Positions 43,177 through 51,864 of a DNA stretch of 64,000 bases are shown piece after piece. Positions within the stretch are counted from its first letter, which is position 1; every line of letters begins with the position of its first letter. The notes under the pieces were generated by a model that had not been told where the DNA came from, did no database searches, and saw nothing but the letters and a program-made list of their open reading frames with translations. Source of the DNA: Weissella viridescens (GTDB lineage: Bacteria; Bacillota; Bacilli; Lactobacillales; Lactobacillaceae). The position numbers and the translations under genes are program-made. The stretch is from contig NZ_RHGY01000003.1 of the NCBI RefSeq assembly GCF_003862435.1, forward strand, positions 90,256 through 154,255, read 5' to 3'.

Positions 43177-43992
43177 ATGAAATTTATAATTACTGACTTA
43201 GATGGGACATTATTGCACGATGATAAGCAATTTAATGGTGCATTATTGGATCAAGTGCTGCGCCAATTAGCATTGACGGGGGATCATTTTGTTATCGCGA
43301 CTGGGCGCGAATTAAAATGGGTGCAAAAGGTCTTTGAAGGCTTTACCGACCGCATTGATATTGTGGCAAGTAATGGTGCTGTGGTTAAGCCGTTAGGGCA
43401 ACCAGCTGTTAAAACGATGTTAAGTCAAGATACGCTGCACGACTTACAAGCGTTCTTAACGGAGCGTGGTCCTTTACCAACGGGGGGATTGCGGACGTAT
43501 ACGGATACGGAAATGTATCTTGTGGATGGCATGGGGCAAATTGAGGATCAGACCTATACCTTTATGCAGGAGCTTTATGGCGAAATTCATCAAATCTCAA
43601 GTTTAACGGAGGTACCTGGGCCAGTCACAACAGTGACAGGACGTTGGAATGTGACGCCTAAAGACGGTACCAATATGATGGAACGTTTAAATGCATCTGG
43701 CTTACCAGTTTTCGCAACCACATCCGGCTATGGTACGGTTGATATTCTTCCAGATGGCGTGAATAAGGCGGTTGCTTTATCACAACTGGTTCGACGCATT
43801 GACCCAGCTGGACCCGCGCAAATGGTGGCCTTTGGGGATGGGATGAATGACTATGAGATGTTACAGGCTGCTGATCAAGGTTACGTGATGCCAAATAGTA
43901 CTGCCTTCTTATTGGAACAACCTGAATTCAAGCATGTGGCTGAGGATAATAATCATGATGGCGTCCTAAAAACCATCCAAAGTTGGGCATAA
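43177..43992 (+). CDS. Cof-type HAD-family hydrolase
   Basis: The 271-aa protein is a class IIB haloacid-dehalogenase phosphatase. It has motif I TDLDGTLL (nucleophile D7, acid/base D9), motif II in VIATGR and motif IV VAFGDGMNDYEML. Such enzymes dephosphorylate sugar phosphates or cofactors such as flavin mononucleotide and pyridoxal phosphate; the substrate here is unknown. I chose the ATG at 43177, which follows CGGGGG; an earlier in-frame ATG has no ribosome site. A paralogue is at 53.5 kb. Confidence 0.85.
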   Translation: MKFIITDLDGTLLHDDKQFNGALLDQVLRQLALTGDHFVIATGRELKWVQKVFEGFTDRIDIVASNGAVVKPLGQPAVKTMLSQDTLHDLQAFLTERGPLPTGGLRTYTDTEMYLVDGMGQIEDQTYTFMQELYGEIHQISSLTEVPGPVTTVTGRWNVTPKDGTNMMERLNASGLPVFATTSGYGTVDILPDGVNKAVALSQLVRRIDPAGPAQMVAFGDGMNDYEMLQAADQGYVMPNSTAFLLEQPEFKHVAEDNNHDGVLKTIQSWA

Positions 43993-44023
43993 CTAAATGA
44001 AATAACACGAAGGACTGGCATAA

Positions 44024-44044
44024 TTGGACTAGACCATCTATAAT
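44024..44044 (+). promoter_or_regulatory. NagR-type operator overlapping the nagA promoter
   Basis: TTGGACTAGACCAT at 44024-44037 is nearly palindromic and resembles the TGGTCTAGACCA-type sites of GntR/NagR/DasR regulators. It is immediately followed by TATAAT at 44039-44044. A bound regulator would block the promoter. A GntR-family gene lies downstream in the same operon. Confidence 0.7.
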
Positions 44045-44086
44045 AGAGGTGAACAAGTTACCTGGCTAATTTCATAGGGGGAAATG

Positions 44087-45253
44087 ATGAGTAAAGTAAT
44101 TGTACACGCTACTATTTATACTGGTAATGCAGAGATGCCTGTTATTGAGGACGGATTTATTCGTTTCAATAAGACAATCCAAGATTTAGGCGCAATGGCT
44201 GACTTCGCACCGAAAGAGGGCGATGAGGTGATGCACATGGAACAAAAGATTGTTGTTCCAGGCTTTATCGATGTGCACACCCATGGTGCATATGGATTTG
44301 ATACCATGGATGGAAATGTTGATGACATCTTGAAAATGGTGCAAGGTCAATTGAGTGAAGGAATCACAACGGTCTTTCCAACGACAATGACGCAATCAGT
44401 TGAAAAGATTGATCAAGCCATGATTGCCATTAATGAAGCGGCTAAACAAGAACCTGCGATTAAAGGGGTTCATCTTGAAGGGCCGTTTGTGAATCCGCAT
44501 TATAAGGGTGCGCAACCTGAACAGTATATGATTGCGCCATCAGTTGACCTAGTGAAACAGTGGAATGAATTATCAGGTAATCGCGTGCGCTTGATTACGT
44601 ACGCACCAGAACGAGCAGAAAACTTAGCTGAGTTTGAAGACTACCTATTGCAAGCCCACATTGTTGGTTCAATCGGCCATTCTGATGCAACGCGTGAGTT
44701 TTTAGAGGACCACGTTAAAGCCAACCGTGTCACGCACTTGTATAATGCGCAACGTCCAATGCACCATCGTGAGGCTGGCGTAACTGGACACGCAATGCTT
44801 GAACCTAGTTTGAATGGTGAGCTCATTGTCGACGGTTTCCACGTTGTACCAGATATGGTGAAGTTGGCATATCAAGTAAAGACAGCCGAACACATTGACT
44901 TAGTAACAGACTCAATGCGTGCTAAAGGTTTGGGTGATGGTGAGTCAGAACTAGGTGGTCAAAAGGTATGGGTCAAAGATAAGCAAGCACGTTTGGAAAA
45001 TGGAGCGCTTGCCGGTTCCGTTTTGGAATTCGATGATGCATTCCGTAATATGATGGCCTTTACTGGTGCAAGTATTGAACAAGCAGTTCAAATGGCTTCG
45101 GTAAATCAAGCCAAAGAATTTAATTTAACACAAAAAGGAAGCTTAGAAGTGGGCAAAGATGCCGATCTAAACGTGTTTACACACGATTTAAGTCAATTGA
45201 CAGATACTTACAGTGTTGGTCGGCACTTTACGAAAGCAGATGCCCCTAAGTAG
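44087..45253 (+). CDS. nagA: N-acetylglucosamine-6-phosphate deacetylase
   Basis: NagA removes the acetyl group from GlcNAc-6-phosphate to give glucosamine-6-phosphate for glycolysis or wall synthesis. The 388-aa amidohydrolase has DVHTHGAYGFD near residues 62-72, the metal-ligand Glu in GVHLEGPFVNPHYKGAQ, the His in SIGHSDAT and the catalytic Asp in LVTDSM. Two adjacent ATGs lie after AGGGGGA, and the second is better spaced. nagB is not nearby. The regulator gene follows after 11 bases. Confidence 0.93.
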   Translation: MSKVIVHATIYTGNAEMPVIEDGFIRFNKTIQDLGAMADFAPKEGDEVMHMEQKIVVPGFIDVHTHGAYGFDTMDGNVDDILKMVQGQLSEGITTVFPTTMTQSVEKIDQAMIAINEAAKQEPAIKGVHLEGPFVNPHYKGAQPEQYMIAPSVDLVKQWNELSGNRVRLITYAPERAENLAEFEDYLLQAHIVGSIGHSDATREFLEDHVKANRVTHLYNAQRPMHHREAGVTGHAMLEPSLNGELIVDGFHVVPDMVKLAYQVKTAEHIDLVTDSMRAKGLGDGESELGGQKVWVKDKQARLENGALAGSVLEFDDAFRNMMAFTGASIEQAVQMASVNQAKEFNLTQKGSLEVGKDADLNVFTHDLSQLTDTYSVGRHFTKADAPK

Positions 45254-45264
45254 GAGATAAAAAG

Positions 45265-45966
45265 ATGAAGGCACCGGTCTATATTAAAATTCATGATGAA
45301 ATTCGCGAGGCGATTGATGCAGGCCGCTGGCGACCAGGCGAAAAAATACCAGCAGAACGCGAACTAGCGGAACAATTTGATGTCTCGCGGATGACATTGC
45401 GCCAAGCAATTATGCTTTTGGTTGATGAAGGTGTTTTAGATCGACGCGTTGGTTCAGGGACTTTTGTGGCTGAGCCGAAAGTGCAGGAGCAATTGAATGG
45501 GGTTCGCTCATTTACGGATATGATGGCAGCGGCTGGTAAAGTTGCGACGTCAAAAACCATGAGTTACCATTTGAGTTCTGCATCGACTTCAGAGCAAAAG
45601 CGTTTAAATTTACCAGATAATGCCAAAGTGCTCCGCATGGAGCGTGTCCGTTATGGAGATGGTGAACCTATTGCTTTTGAAGTAGCTTCGATTCCAGCGG
45701 AATTGATCCAAAATCTGGATCGGGATGAATTAACAGGGTCACTTTATAAAACGTTGTATGAAAAGCAAGGTATTCGGGTGACACGCGCCCAACAAACGGT
45801 GACGGCTGCCGCAGTTACTGAACGCGTCGCTGAGTTGTTAGATATGCGCCGCGGTGATCCAATCTTGGTGCTTCGACAAATTACGTTTGATCAAAATGAT
45901 CAACCTTTTGAATATGTTCGGACGCAATATGTCGGATCACGTTTCGAATTTTTCTTAGATCGTTAA
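45265..45966 (+). CDS. nagR: GntR-family regulator, NagR-like (HTH plus UTRA)
   Basis: The 233-aa protein has an N-terminal winged helix (KIPAERELAEQFDVSRMTLRQAIMLLVDEG, with RVGSGTFVA in the wing). A UTRA ligand-binding domain follows from about residue 90 (RMERVRYGDGEPIAFEVASIP). It probably represses nagA and itself, released by GlcNAc-6-phosphate or glucosamine-6-phosphate, through the operator at 44.02 kb. The name rests on the context and on similarity to YvoA/NagR. Confidence 0.85.
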   Translation: MKAPVYIKIHDEIREAIDAGRWRPGEKIPAERELAEQFDVSRMTLRQAIMLLVDEGVLDRRVGSGTFVAEPKVQEQLNGVRSFTDMMAAAGKVATSKTMSYHLSSASTSEQKRLNLPDNAKVLRMERVRYGDGEPIAFEVASIPAELIQNLDRDELTGSLYKTLYEKQGIRVTRAQQTVTAAAVTERVAELLDMRRGDPILVLRQITFDQNDQPFEYVRTQYVGSRFEFFLDR

Positions 45967-45996
45967 GGCGACTTAACACGTATTAAAAAATAAAAC

Positions 45997-46025
45997 TTGC
46001 TGACTACAGGTATTTTTGTTACTAT
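45997..46025 (+). promoter_or_regulatory. Promoter of rpsD
   Basis: TTGCTG at 45997-46002 and TACTAT at 46020-46025 are 17 bases apart. Transcription would start near 46032 and give a leader of about 174 bases. Confidence 0.7.
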
Positions 46026-46031
46026 TAAAGC

Positions 46032-46205
46032 ACTGTTGAAAACTGCAGCGGATTGTCCGCAGCTCGTCCCCAATTGACCGACCTACCATTTGGTAGAGAA
46101 CATTACTAGTAGCCGCGCTGCAGTGGTGAAGGTGTGGGTCAATTGCACGAATGTGAGGCAATCCTCTAGAATTCAACAAAAATAAAATTCTGGAGGACAT
46201 TTAAT
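46032..46205 (+). ncRNA. Structured rpsD leader, probable S4 autoregulatory element
   Basis: Two perfect 9-bp pairings interlock. ACTGCAGCG (46042-46050) pairs with CGCTGCAGT (46116-46124), and CAATTGACC (46071-46079) pairs with GGTCAATTG (46137-46145). Their order is A-B-A'-B', which is a pseudoknot. A small stem, AGAATT/AATTCT, lies just before the GGAGG ribosome site. Ribosomal protein S4 is known to repress its own gene through a leader in Bacillus, and a pseudoknot is known for S4 binding in the Escherichia coli alpha operon. Autoregulation here is inference. Confidence 0.65.
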
Positions 46206-46817
46206 ATGTCACGTTATACTGGTCCTAAGTACCGTTTGTCACGTCGTCTAGGCGTTTCATTGTCAGGTAGTGGTAAAGAACTTGCACGTCGCGCGTACGC
46301 GCCTGGTGATCACGGTCAAGGCCGTCGTTCAAAGCCATCTGATTATGGTCTACAATTAGCTGAAAAGCAAAAGGTTCGTTTCACTTACGGATTGACTGAA
46401 AAGCAATTCCACAACTTGTTCAACAAGGCCGGTCGTGTCCGCAAGGGTACTCACGGTGATAACTTCATGATCTTGTTGGAACGTCGTTTGGATAACATCG
46501 TTTACCGTTTGGGCTTGGCCTCAACGCGTCAACAAGCACGTCAACTTGTAAACCACGGCCACATTTTGGTTGATGGTAAGCGTGTTGATATTCCTTCATA
46601 CGAAGTTGCTGTTGGTCAAGAAATCACAGTTCGTGAAAAGTCACAAAACAACGTATACATCCAAGCTTCATTGGATGCACAAGCTGGTACTTTGCCATTC
46701 GTTGAATTCAATCGCGATGAAATGAAGGGTTCACTTGTTCGTAACCCAGAACGTTCAGAATTGGATCACGATTACAACGAATCACTTATCGTTGAATACT
46801 ACAACCGTTTGGGATAA
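46206..46817 (+). CDS. rpsD: 30S ribosomal protein S4
   Basis: The 203-aa primary 16S-binding protein has [18 protein letters not shown] at the start and the S4 domain ([39 protein letters not shown]) in the middle. Codon use is strongly biased, as in highly expressed genes. It is monocistronic, as in other Firmicutes, between its own leader and a terminator. Confidence 0.98.
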   Translation: MSRYTGPKYRLSRRLGVSLSGSGKELARRAYAPGDHGQGRRSKPSDYGLQLAEKQKVRFTYGLTEKQFHNLFNKAGRVRKGTHGDNFMILLERRLDNIVYRLGLASTRQQARQLVNHGHILVDGKRVDIPSYEVAVGQEITVREKSQNNVYIQASLDAQAGTLPFVEFNRDEMKGSLVRNPERSELDHDYNESLIVEYYNRLG

Positions 46818-46850
46818 TTTTAAACGTTATACCGAATTTGGTTCAAAAGA

Positions 46851-46878
46851 GCATGACAGAAATGTCGTGTTTTTTTTG
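46851..46878 (+). terminator. Terminator after rpsD
   Basis: GCATGACA pairs with TGTCGTGT (two G-T pairs) over a GAAA loop and is followed by T residues. Confidence 0.85.
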
Positions 46879-47032
46879 TGCCAAAAATGGTTCGAATAAC
46901 TTGAAACAAGTGTCACACGGTTGCAATCAATTAAAAAAAAGTAAAGAACCCCAAGTTAAGCTAAAAGCGACGTTAAATTCCCCCTTTTGTGGCGTTAGCA
47001 TGATAGGCTAGAAACAATTAAATCTGGGATAA

Positions 47033-47070
47033 AAGGAGTTTGGTAATTGGAAGCAATTACCAGTAAATGA
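47033..47070 (+). promoter_or_regulatory. Unusual ezrA translation start region
   Basis: AAGGAG at 47033-47038 is 32 bases from the first possible ezrA start (GTG 47071), which would be too far. Two features could bridge this. TGGTAATTG and CAATTACCA form a perfect 9-bp hairpin at 47041-47062; looping it out leaves ten bases. Alternatively a TTG at 47047, eight bases from AAGGAG, opens a seven-codon reading (MEAITSK) that ends in TGA directly before GTG-ATG and is in frame with ezrA. Confidence 0.7.
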
Positions 47071-48822
47071 GTGATGACAGAAATTGGCCATATCGTAATC
47101 GGTCTAATTGTGGTTTCTGCCGCAATCTACCTCATTGTTTTCATTTCTCAACGATTGACTGCCCACAAAGTAACCAAACTGAAGCAAGAAAAGGATGAAT
47201 TGATGCAAATTCCAATGCGTGATCGCATTGTTGAAGGACGCCAACTCAGCTTAACGGGGCAATCGTTACAGCAATTTGAAATACTAGAGCGTAAATATGA
47301 GCAATTGGAAAAGCATGGGTTTGCTGACATTGATAGTCAGGCTGAACAAGTGCTATATGATTCACAGGGGGCTAACTTTGTGAAGGCGACCCAATCATTG
47401 CACCAATTGCAACAACAAGTGCGTGATGCCAAGACCACCGTTGATATTGTGAACCAAGGATTGAGTGATTTAAAGCAACTTGACGCGGCACATAAGCAAG
47501 CAGTGAAAGACTTAGAAACAGAATATCAAGAGTTGCGTAAATTACTCTTATCGGAAAGTTTTCAATTTGGCCCAGCCATTGATAAATTAGAAGATGTGTT
47601 GAGCAATTTAGAGGATGAATTTGCTGAATTTTCACGCTTAACGGAACGTGGTGATCACGCCGCCGCCGCTGAGATTTACGAATCATTGGGGATGGAGACA
47701 ACCCAACTAGAGCAACGCATTGATCAAATCCCTGCCTTGTATACTAACTTAGATACGACGATTAAGGATGAATTGGTTGAATTAAATGCAACTTACAACC
47801 GATTGCATGATGATGGCTTCTTATTTGATACTGATGTGGCACAAACCTTGGATCAATTGGAAACAGAACGTCAATCCGCCTTAGATGCGATGGCAGACTT
47901 ACTTTTGAAAAAGGTCTCAGAACAAATTGATGTTTTGCAAACGCAAATTGATACACTATACGAGACTTTTGAACAAGAAATGCAGGCGCAAAAAGTGGTC
48001 GTCCAACATAATACTGAGTTGGGCGAGGGACTACGTCAAAATAAATTGTTAAATCACGATTTGAATATTGAATTGGATCGTTTATCACAAGACTTCATCT
48101 TCACGAAAGATGAGGATGGTATGGTTCGCAGTTGGCATTTACAATTATCTAATTTAGACCGTCAAATTTCGGACATTAAGATTGCGGTGAATGCCCATGA
48201 AGTGGTTTATTCACAAGTCTTAGAACCGCAAGCGAATATTCATGATGAACTTGTTCGAATTCAGAATGAGCAACGTGAACTTTGGCAAGAATTTGCGGAA
48301 CTACCTAGTCGTCTGAGTCAACAACGTAGTCGTTTAGTACTTTTGAAGAATAAAATGCGTCAAATTCAGCGTCGTGTTGAACGTCAAGGACTTCAAGGGA
48401 TTTCAACGCAATACAAATCTGATTTTTATATCGTTTCTGATGAACTTGAACGATCTGAGAAACAAATGAATGCAGCCCGCATCAATATTGATGATGTGGC
48501 GCGTCAGTTGGCGATTGTAAGCACGGATTTAGATACTTTATATGAAACAACGGAAAAGATGTTGGAGGCTGCTGCAGTAGCTGAGCGCCTGGTCCGTAAG
48601 GCACAAAATTATCCGGATGTTCCAGAGGTGGTGGAAGCAACCAAGCAGGCCCGCCAATACTACGAACGTGATTATGATTACACGCAAGCAGCTGAGATTC
48701 TAGGTCAAGCGTTAGATCAAGTGGAACCAGGTATCTTAGAACGCACCATTCAGGTATACCGCCAAGAACAAGCGGCACTACAAGCTGAGTTTGCAGAAAA
48801 AGAGACACAACCAGAGCGTTAA
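47071..48822 (+). CDS. ezrA: Septation ring formation regulator EzrA
   Basis: EzrA is a membrane-anchored regulator that limits FtsZ ring formation and links division to wall synthesis. The 583-aa protein has one N-terminal membrane helix (about residues 6-25) followed by a long, almost wholly coiled-coil cytoplasmic region rich in Gln, Glu and Leu. A stop codon, TGA at 47068, directly precedes GTG-ATG, so the start is 47071 or 47074 unless that stop is bypassed. It is transcribed alone and ends in a strong terminator. Confidence 0.88.
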   Translation: MMTEIGHIVIGLIVVSAAIYLIVFISQRLTAHKVTKLKQEKDELMQIPMRDRIVEGRQLSLTGQSLQQFEILERKYEQLEKHGFADIDSQAEQVLYDSQGANFVKATQSLHQLQQQVRDAKTTVDIVNQGLSDLKQLDAAHKQAVKDLETEYQELRKLLLSESFQFGPAIDKLEDVLSNLEDEFAEFSRLTERGDHAAAAEIYESLGMETTQLEQRIDQIPALYTNLDTTIKDELVELNATYNRLHDDGFLFDTDVAQTLDQLETERQSALDAMADLLLKKVSEQIDVLQTQIDTLYETFEQEMQAQKVVVQHNTELGEGLRQNKLLNHDLNIELDRLSQDFIFTKDEDGMVRSWHLQLSNLDRQISDIKIAVNAHEVVYSQVLEPQANIHDELVRIQNEQRELWQEFAELPSRLSQQRSRLVLLKNKMRQIQRRVERQGLQGISTQYKSDFYIVSDELERSEKQMNAARINIDDVARQLAIVSTDLDTLYETTEKMLEAAAVAERLVRKAQNYPDVPEVVEATKQARQYYERDYDYTQAAEILGQALDQVEPGILERTIQVYRQEQAALQAEFAEKETQPER

Positions 48823-48830
48823 TTTATACA

Positions 48831-48862
48831 AAAGACTTTCGAGATAGCGAAAGTCTTTTTTT
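48831..48862 (+). terminator. Terminator after ezrA
   Basis: AAAGACTTTCG and CGAAAGTCTTT form a perfect 11-bp stem with a six-base loop and a T tract. Confidence 0.9.
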
Positions 48863-48889
48863 GTGCTTACGGGGCGGATAAGGCCATTG

Positions 48890-48938
48890 TTTTTTGTGGG
48901 TTGCCCACAAAAAAACGCCCCTCGCTGTGCGGGGACGT
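48890..48938 (-). terminator. Two hairpins serving as terminator of the purine permease gene
   Basis: On the minus strand, ACG-CCCC/GGGG-A-CGT (48915-48937) is followed by T7. A second palindrome, TTTTTGTGGG-TTG-CCCACAAAAA (48891-48913), follows directly and could also act on the plus strand. Confidence 0.75.
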
Positions 48939-48962
48939 CATTGTGTTGCTTTATTTAAAGCC

Positions 48963-50270
48963 TTATTTAACGGTCACATACAAGAAGACCAAAAAGATTA
49001 AGGCTAGGATATACATAAGTGGGTGGACTTGCTTACCACGCTTTGTGGCAATCATCATGATTGGGTACAAGATGAATCCAAGGGCAATTCCGTCAGAAAT
49101 AGAATAAGTCAAAGGCATACCAATGACAATCATAAAGGCGGGAGCCGCGATGGCGAAATCATCCCAATTGATGTCTCGTAGATTTGACGCCATCAAGACA
49201 CCAACAACAATCAAGGCGGGAGCAGTAACTTGCGGTGTGATAATAGCAAGCAAAGGTGAGAAGAGGAGCGCAAAGATGAAGAGCACCCCAGTTGTAATGG
49301 CAGAAACACCACTACGACCACCAACGGCCATACCAGATGATGATTCGACGTAAGCGGAAGTTGGTGATGTTCCTAGGACGGCACCGGCAGTCATACCGAC
49401 AGCATCGGCCATCAAAGCGCTACCGACACGTGGCATCTTGTTATCCTTCATGAACCCAGCTTGGGTTGCCAAACCAATCATAGTTCCGGCTGTGTCAAAG
49501 AAGGTAACAATTAGGAAAGTTAAGACCACAATCCAAAGTTGCAAGGAGTTGATGTCGCCTAAGTGGCTGATTGCAACACCGAAGGTTGGCTTAAGCGAAG
49601 GCGCTGTTGAAATCAAATGGTGTGGGAAATCAATCAAACCAGTTAGCATTCCAGCGATTGTCGTAATAATCATACCAACGAAAATTGCAGCGGGAACTTT
49701 ACGTGCCATCAAGATGAAAGTAACCAAAACACCAAAGACAGCTAGAAGCGTTGCGGGTTGGCTGAGATGACCTAAGCCAACCAAAGTTGCGTCGTTCTTA
49801 ACAATCACACCGGCATTGACCAAGCCAAGAAAGGCAATGAAAAGCCCGATTCCGGCGGCAATGGCAATTTTTAGATCCTGCGGAATAATATCAATAATCA
49901 CCTCACGAACTTTAAATAAAGTCATGATTAAGAAAATAATAGCAGCAACTAAAACACCAGCGATGGCAGTTTGCCAAGGGATGCCCATGCCGACAACCAC
50001 GGAATATGCAAAGAATGCATTGACACCTAAACCAGGCGCAATTCCGATGGGATAGCGGGCGACTAATCCCATGAAGATAGTAGCGATGGCACTGGCAAGC
50101 GCAGTCGCGGTGAAGACCGCGCCTTTATTCATCCCAGCTGCCCCTAAGACAGTGGGGTTAACAAATAGAATGTAGGCCATTGAAACGAAAGTTGTTAATC
50201 CAGCAACAATTTCAGTTCGAAAGTTCGTGTTTAACGTATCAAACTGGAAGTATTTGCGAATAGTATCCAT
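48963..50270 (-). CDS. Guanine/hypoxanthine permease (NCS2, AzgA-like)
   Basis: The 435-aa permease has about 13 membrane segments. Family features are FRTEIVAGLTTFVSMAYILFVNP near the start, GLGVNAFFAYSVV, and FDTAGTMIGLATQAGFM with GTSPTSAYVESSSGMAVGGRSG, as in PbuG/PbuO purine permeases. It imports hypoxanthine, guanine or adenine. The minus-strand ATG follows AGGAGG. It is divergent from purA-hpt, with PurBox-like sites between them, which supports purine transport. Confidence 0.92.
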   Translation of the reverse strand: MDTIRKYFQFDTLNTNFRTEIVAGLTTFVSMAYILFVNPTVLGAAGMNKGAVFTATALASAIATIFMGLVARYPIGIAPGLGVNAFFAYSVVVGMGIPWQTAIAGVLVAAIIFLIMTLFKVREVIIDIIPQDLKIAIAAGIGLFIAFLGLVNAGVIVKNDATLVGLGHLSQPATLLAVFGVLVTFILMARKVPAAIFVGMIITTIAGMLTGLIDFPHHLISTAPSLKPTFGVAISHLGDINSLQLWIVVLTFLIVTFFDTAGTMIGLATQAGFMKDNKMPRVGSALMADAVGMTAGAVLGTSPTSAYVESSSGMAVGGRSGVSAITTGVLFIFALLFSPLLAIITPQVTAPALIVVGVLMASNLRDINWDDFAIAAPAFMIVIGMPLTYSISDGIALGFILYPIMMIATKRGKQVHPLMYILALIFLVFLYVTVK

Positions 50271-50314
50271 TGGATCCTCCTAAAATGTGGGGTTATAAGT
50301 CGTGACAATTTCAT

Positions 50315-50343
50315 ATTTTAAGACTATTTTAGGGGTAAGTCAA
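50315..50343 (-). promoter_or_regulatory. Promoter of the purine permease gene
   Basis: On the minus strand TTGACT (50338-50343) and TAAAAT (50315-50320) are separated by 17 bases. Confidence 0.75.
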
Positions 50344-50345
50344 CG

Positions 50346-50402
50346 TAAACACGAACTTTAGTTTTTTAAAACGATTAAATAACTGAATAAAACGAACGAT
50401 TG
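50346..50402. promoter_or_regulatory. PurBox-like sites between the permease gene and purA
   Basis: ACGAAC occurs in AAACACGAACTTTAG (50347-50361) and again in AAAACGAACGATTGT (50388-50402). A further AATGTTCG lies at 50469-50476 in the purA leader. They resemble PurR boxes (AWWCGAACAWT), which in Bacillus lie before both purA and pbuG. Confidence 0.6.
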
Positions 50403-50415
50403 TTTTTTTAAAAAC

Positions 50416-50444
50416 TTGTCAAGCGCATCGTTTGTTGTTAAAAT
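50416..50444 (+). promoter_or_regulatory. Promoter of purA-hpt
   Basis: TTGTCA (50416-50421) and TAAAAT (50439-50444) are 17 bases apart. The leader to the purA start is about 115 bases. Confidence 0.75.
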
Positions 50445-50565
50445 AGATTTGCACTGTGATTGAGAAAGAATGTTCGCATTTAGTGGATTTATTCGAATGA
50501 TTGCAGTGCATACCGAATTTGTTAAAAATGTTATTTTAAACGATAGAAATGAGGAATTTCGACAC

Positions 50566-51861
50566 ATGGCAGGAATCGTAGTAGTTGGTAGTCAATGGGG
50601 TGATGAAGGTAAAGGAAAGATTACAAACTTCATTGCACAAGATGCTGATATGGTTGTGCGTTACCAAGGTGGTAACAACGCTGGGCACACCATTTATGTT
50701 AACGGTGAAAAATTTGAATTATCTTCAATTCCATCAGGAATTTTTGATCCAGAGCGTTTGGCCGTCATTGGAAATGGTTCTGTTGTGAACCCAAAGGCCT
50801 TGCTTGAAGAATTGCACTCAATTCAAGTTAAGAATGTTACTACTGATAATTTGCGTATCTCAGACCGTGCGCACGTTATTTTCCCTTACCATATGTTGAT
50901 TGACCAATTGTCTGACGCCAAGAAGGGTGATGGCAAGATTGGTACAACGGGTCGCGGCATTGGTCCTGCTTATATGGATAAGGCGGCTCGTGTCGGAATT
51001 CGTATGACAGACTTGTTAGATGAAAATATTTTGCGTGAGCGTCTAACACCAGTGTTAGCTGATAAGAATGAATTGCTTGAAAAGATTTATGATCATGCAC
51101 CACTTGATTTAGATGAACTTGTGACAGAGTTTGCCGGATATGGGGATGCCTTACGTCCGTACATTACTGACACTGCTGTACTTGTGAATGATTACTTGGA
51201 TACAGACAAGCAAGTTTTGCTTGAAGGTGCGCAAGGGGCGATGTTGGATATTGACCATGGAACATATCCATATGTCACGTCTTCTTCACCTGTAGGTGGT
51301 GGTGCAACGATTGGTGCTGGAATCGGCCCAACGAAGATTGACCGTGTTGTTGGGGTGGCTAAGGCTTACACATCACGTGTTGGTGATGGTCCTTTCCCGA
51401 CTGAATTGTTTGACGAAGTTGGTGAAACGATCCGCCGCGTTGGTCACGAATATGGTGTTGTAACAAAGCGTCCACGTCGTATTGGTTGGCTAGATACAGT
51501 TGTATTACGTCACGCTGCACGCATTGGTGGGTTTACTCACCTGTCATTGAACTCACTGGATGTCCTTTCTGGTTTACCAACGCTTAAGATTGCGGTTGCT
51601 TATGAGCTAGATGGACAAGTGATTGAACACTATCCAGCTAGCTTGGCAGAAGTGCGCCGTGCTGAACCAGTATACGAAGAATTGCCTGGTTGGGATGAAG
51701 ATATTACCGGGGTTCGTCGTCGTGAAGACTTGCCTGAAAATGCACAACGTTACTTGAAGCGTGTCGAAGAATTAATTGGTGTACCACTTTATACCTTCGC
51801 AGTGGGGCCTTCAAACGAACAAACGAATGTCTTATTTAATATTTGGAACGAAGAGGCTTAA
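50566..51861 (+). CDS. purA: Adenylosuccinate synthetase
   Basis: PurA makes adenylosuccinate from IMP, aspartate and GTP on the route to AMP. I set the start at 50566 ([19 protein letters not shown]), giving 431 aa with the GTP-binding GDEGKGK loop at residues 12-18. Other family motifs are [47 protein letters not shown] and [13 protein letters not shown] longer in-frame reading from 50470 covers the promoter-proximal leader and is unlikely. hpt follows after three bases. Confidence 0.97.
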   Translation: MAGIVVVGSQWGDEGKGKITNFIAQDADMVVRYQGGNNAGHTIYVNGEKFELSSIPSGIFDPERLAVIGNGSVVNPKALLEELHSIQVKNVTTDNLRISDRAHVIFPYHMLIDQLSDAKKGDGKIGTTGRGIGPAYMDKAARVGIRMTDLLDENILRERLTPVLADKNELLEKIYDHAPLDLDELVTEFAGYGDALRPYITDTAVLVNDYLDTDKQVLLEGAQGAMLDIDHGTYPYVTSSSPVGGGATIGAGIGPTKIDRVVGVAKAYTSRVGDGPFPTELFDEVGETIRRVGHEYGVVTKRPRRIGWLDTVVLRHAARIGGFTHLSLNSLDVLSGLPTLKIAVAYELDGQVIEHYPASLAEVRRAEPVYEELPGWDEDITGVRRREDLPENAQRYLKRVEELIGVPLYTFAVGPSNEQTNVLFNIWNEEA

Positions 51862-51864
51862 TTG

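Noticed and set aside
45967..46205. T-box or tRNA-like element before rpsD
   Set aside because: There is no T-box core sequence or terminator/antiterminator pair, and the interlocked helices fit a ribosomal protein leader better. A minus-strand open frame here has no support.
47067..47160. ATG at 47067 as start of a separate overlapping gene
   Set aside because: It is in a different frame from ezrA, soon ends, and encodes no recognisable protein.
49123..50055. Several plus-strand open frames opposite the purine permease gene
   Set aside because: They are antisense shadows of a strongly supported membrane protein and show Lys/Ile/Thr-rich composition without motifs.
50271..50565. Purine riboswitch before the permease gene or purA
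   Set aside because: The conserved purine aptamer core could not be found on either strand, and CGAAC boxes suggest protein control.
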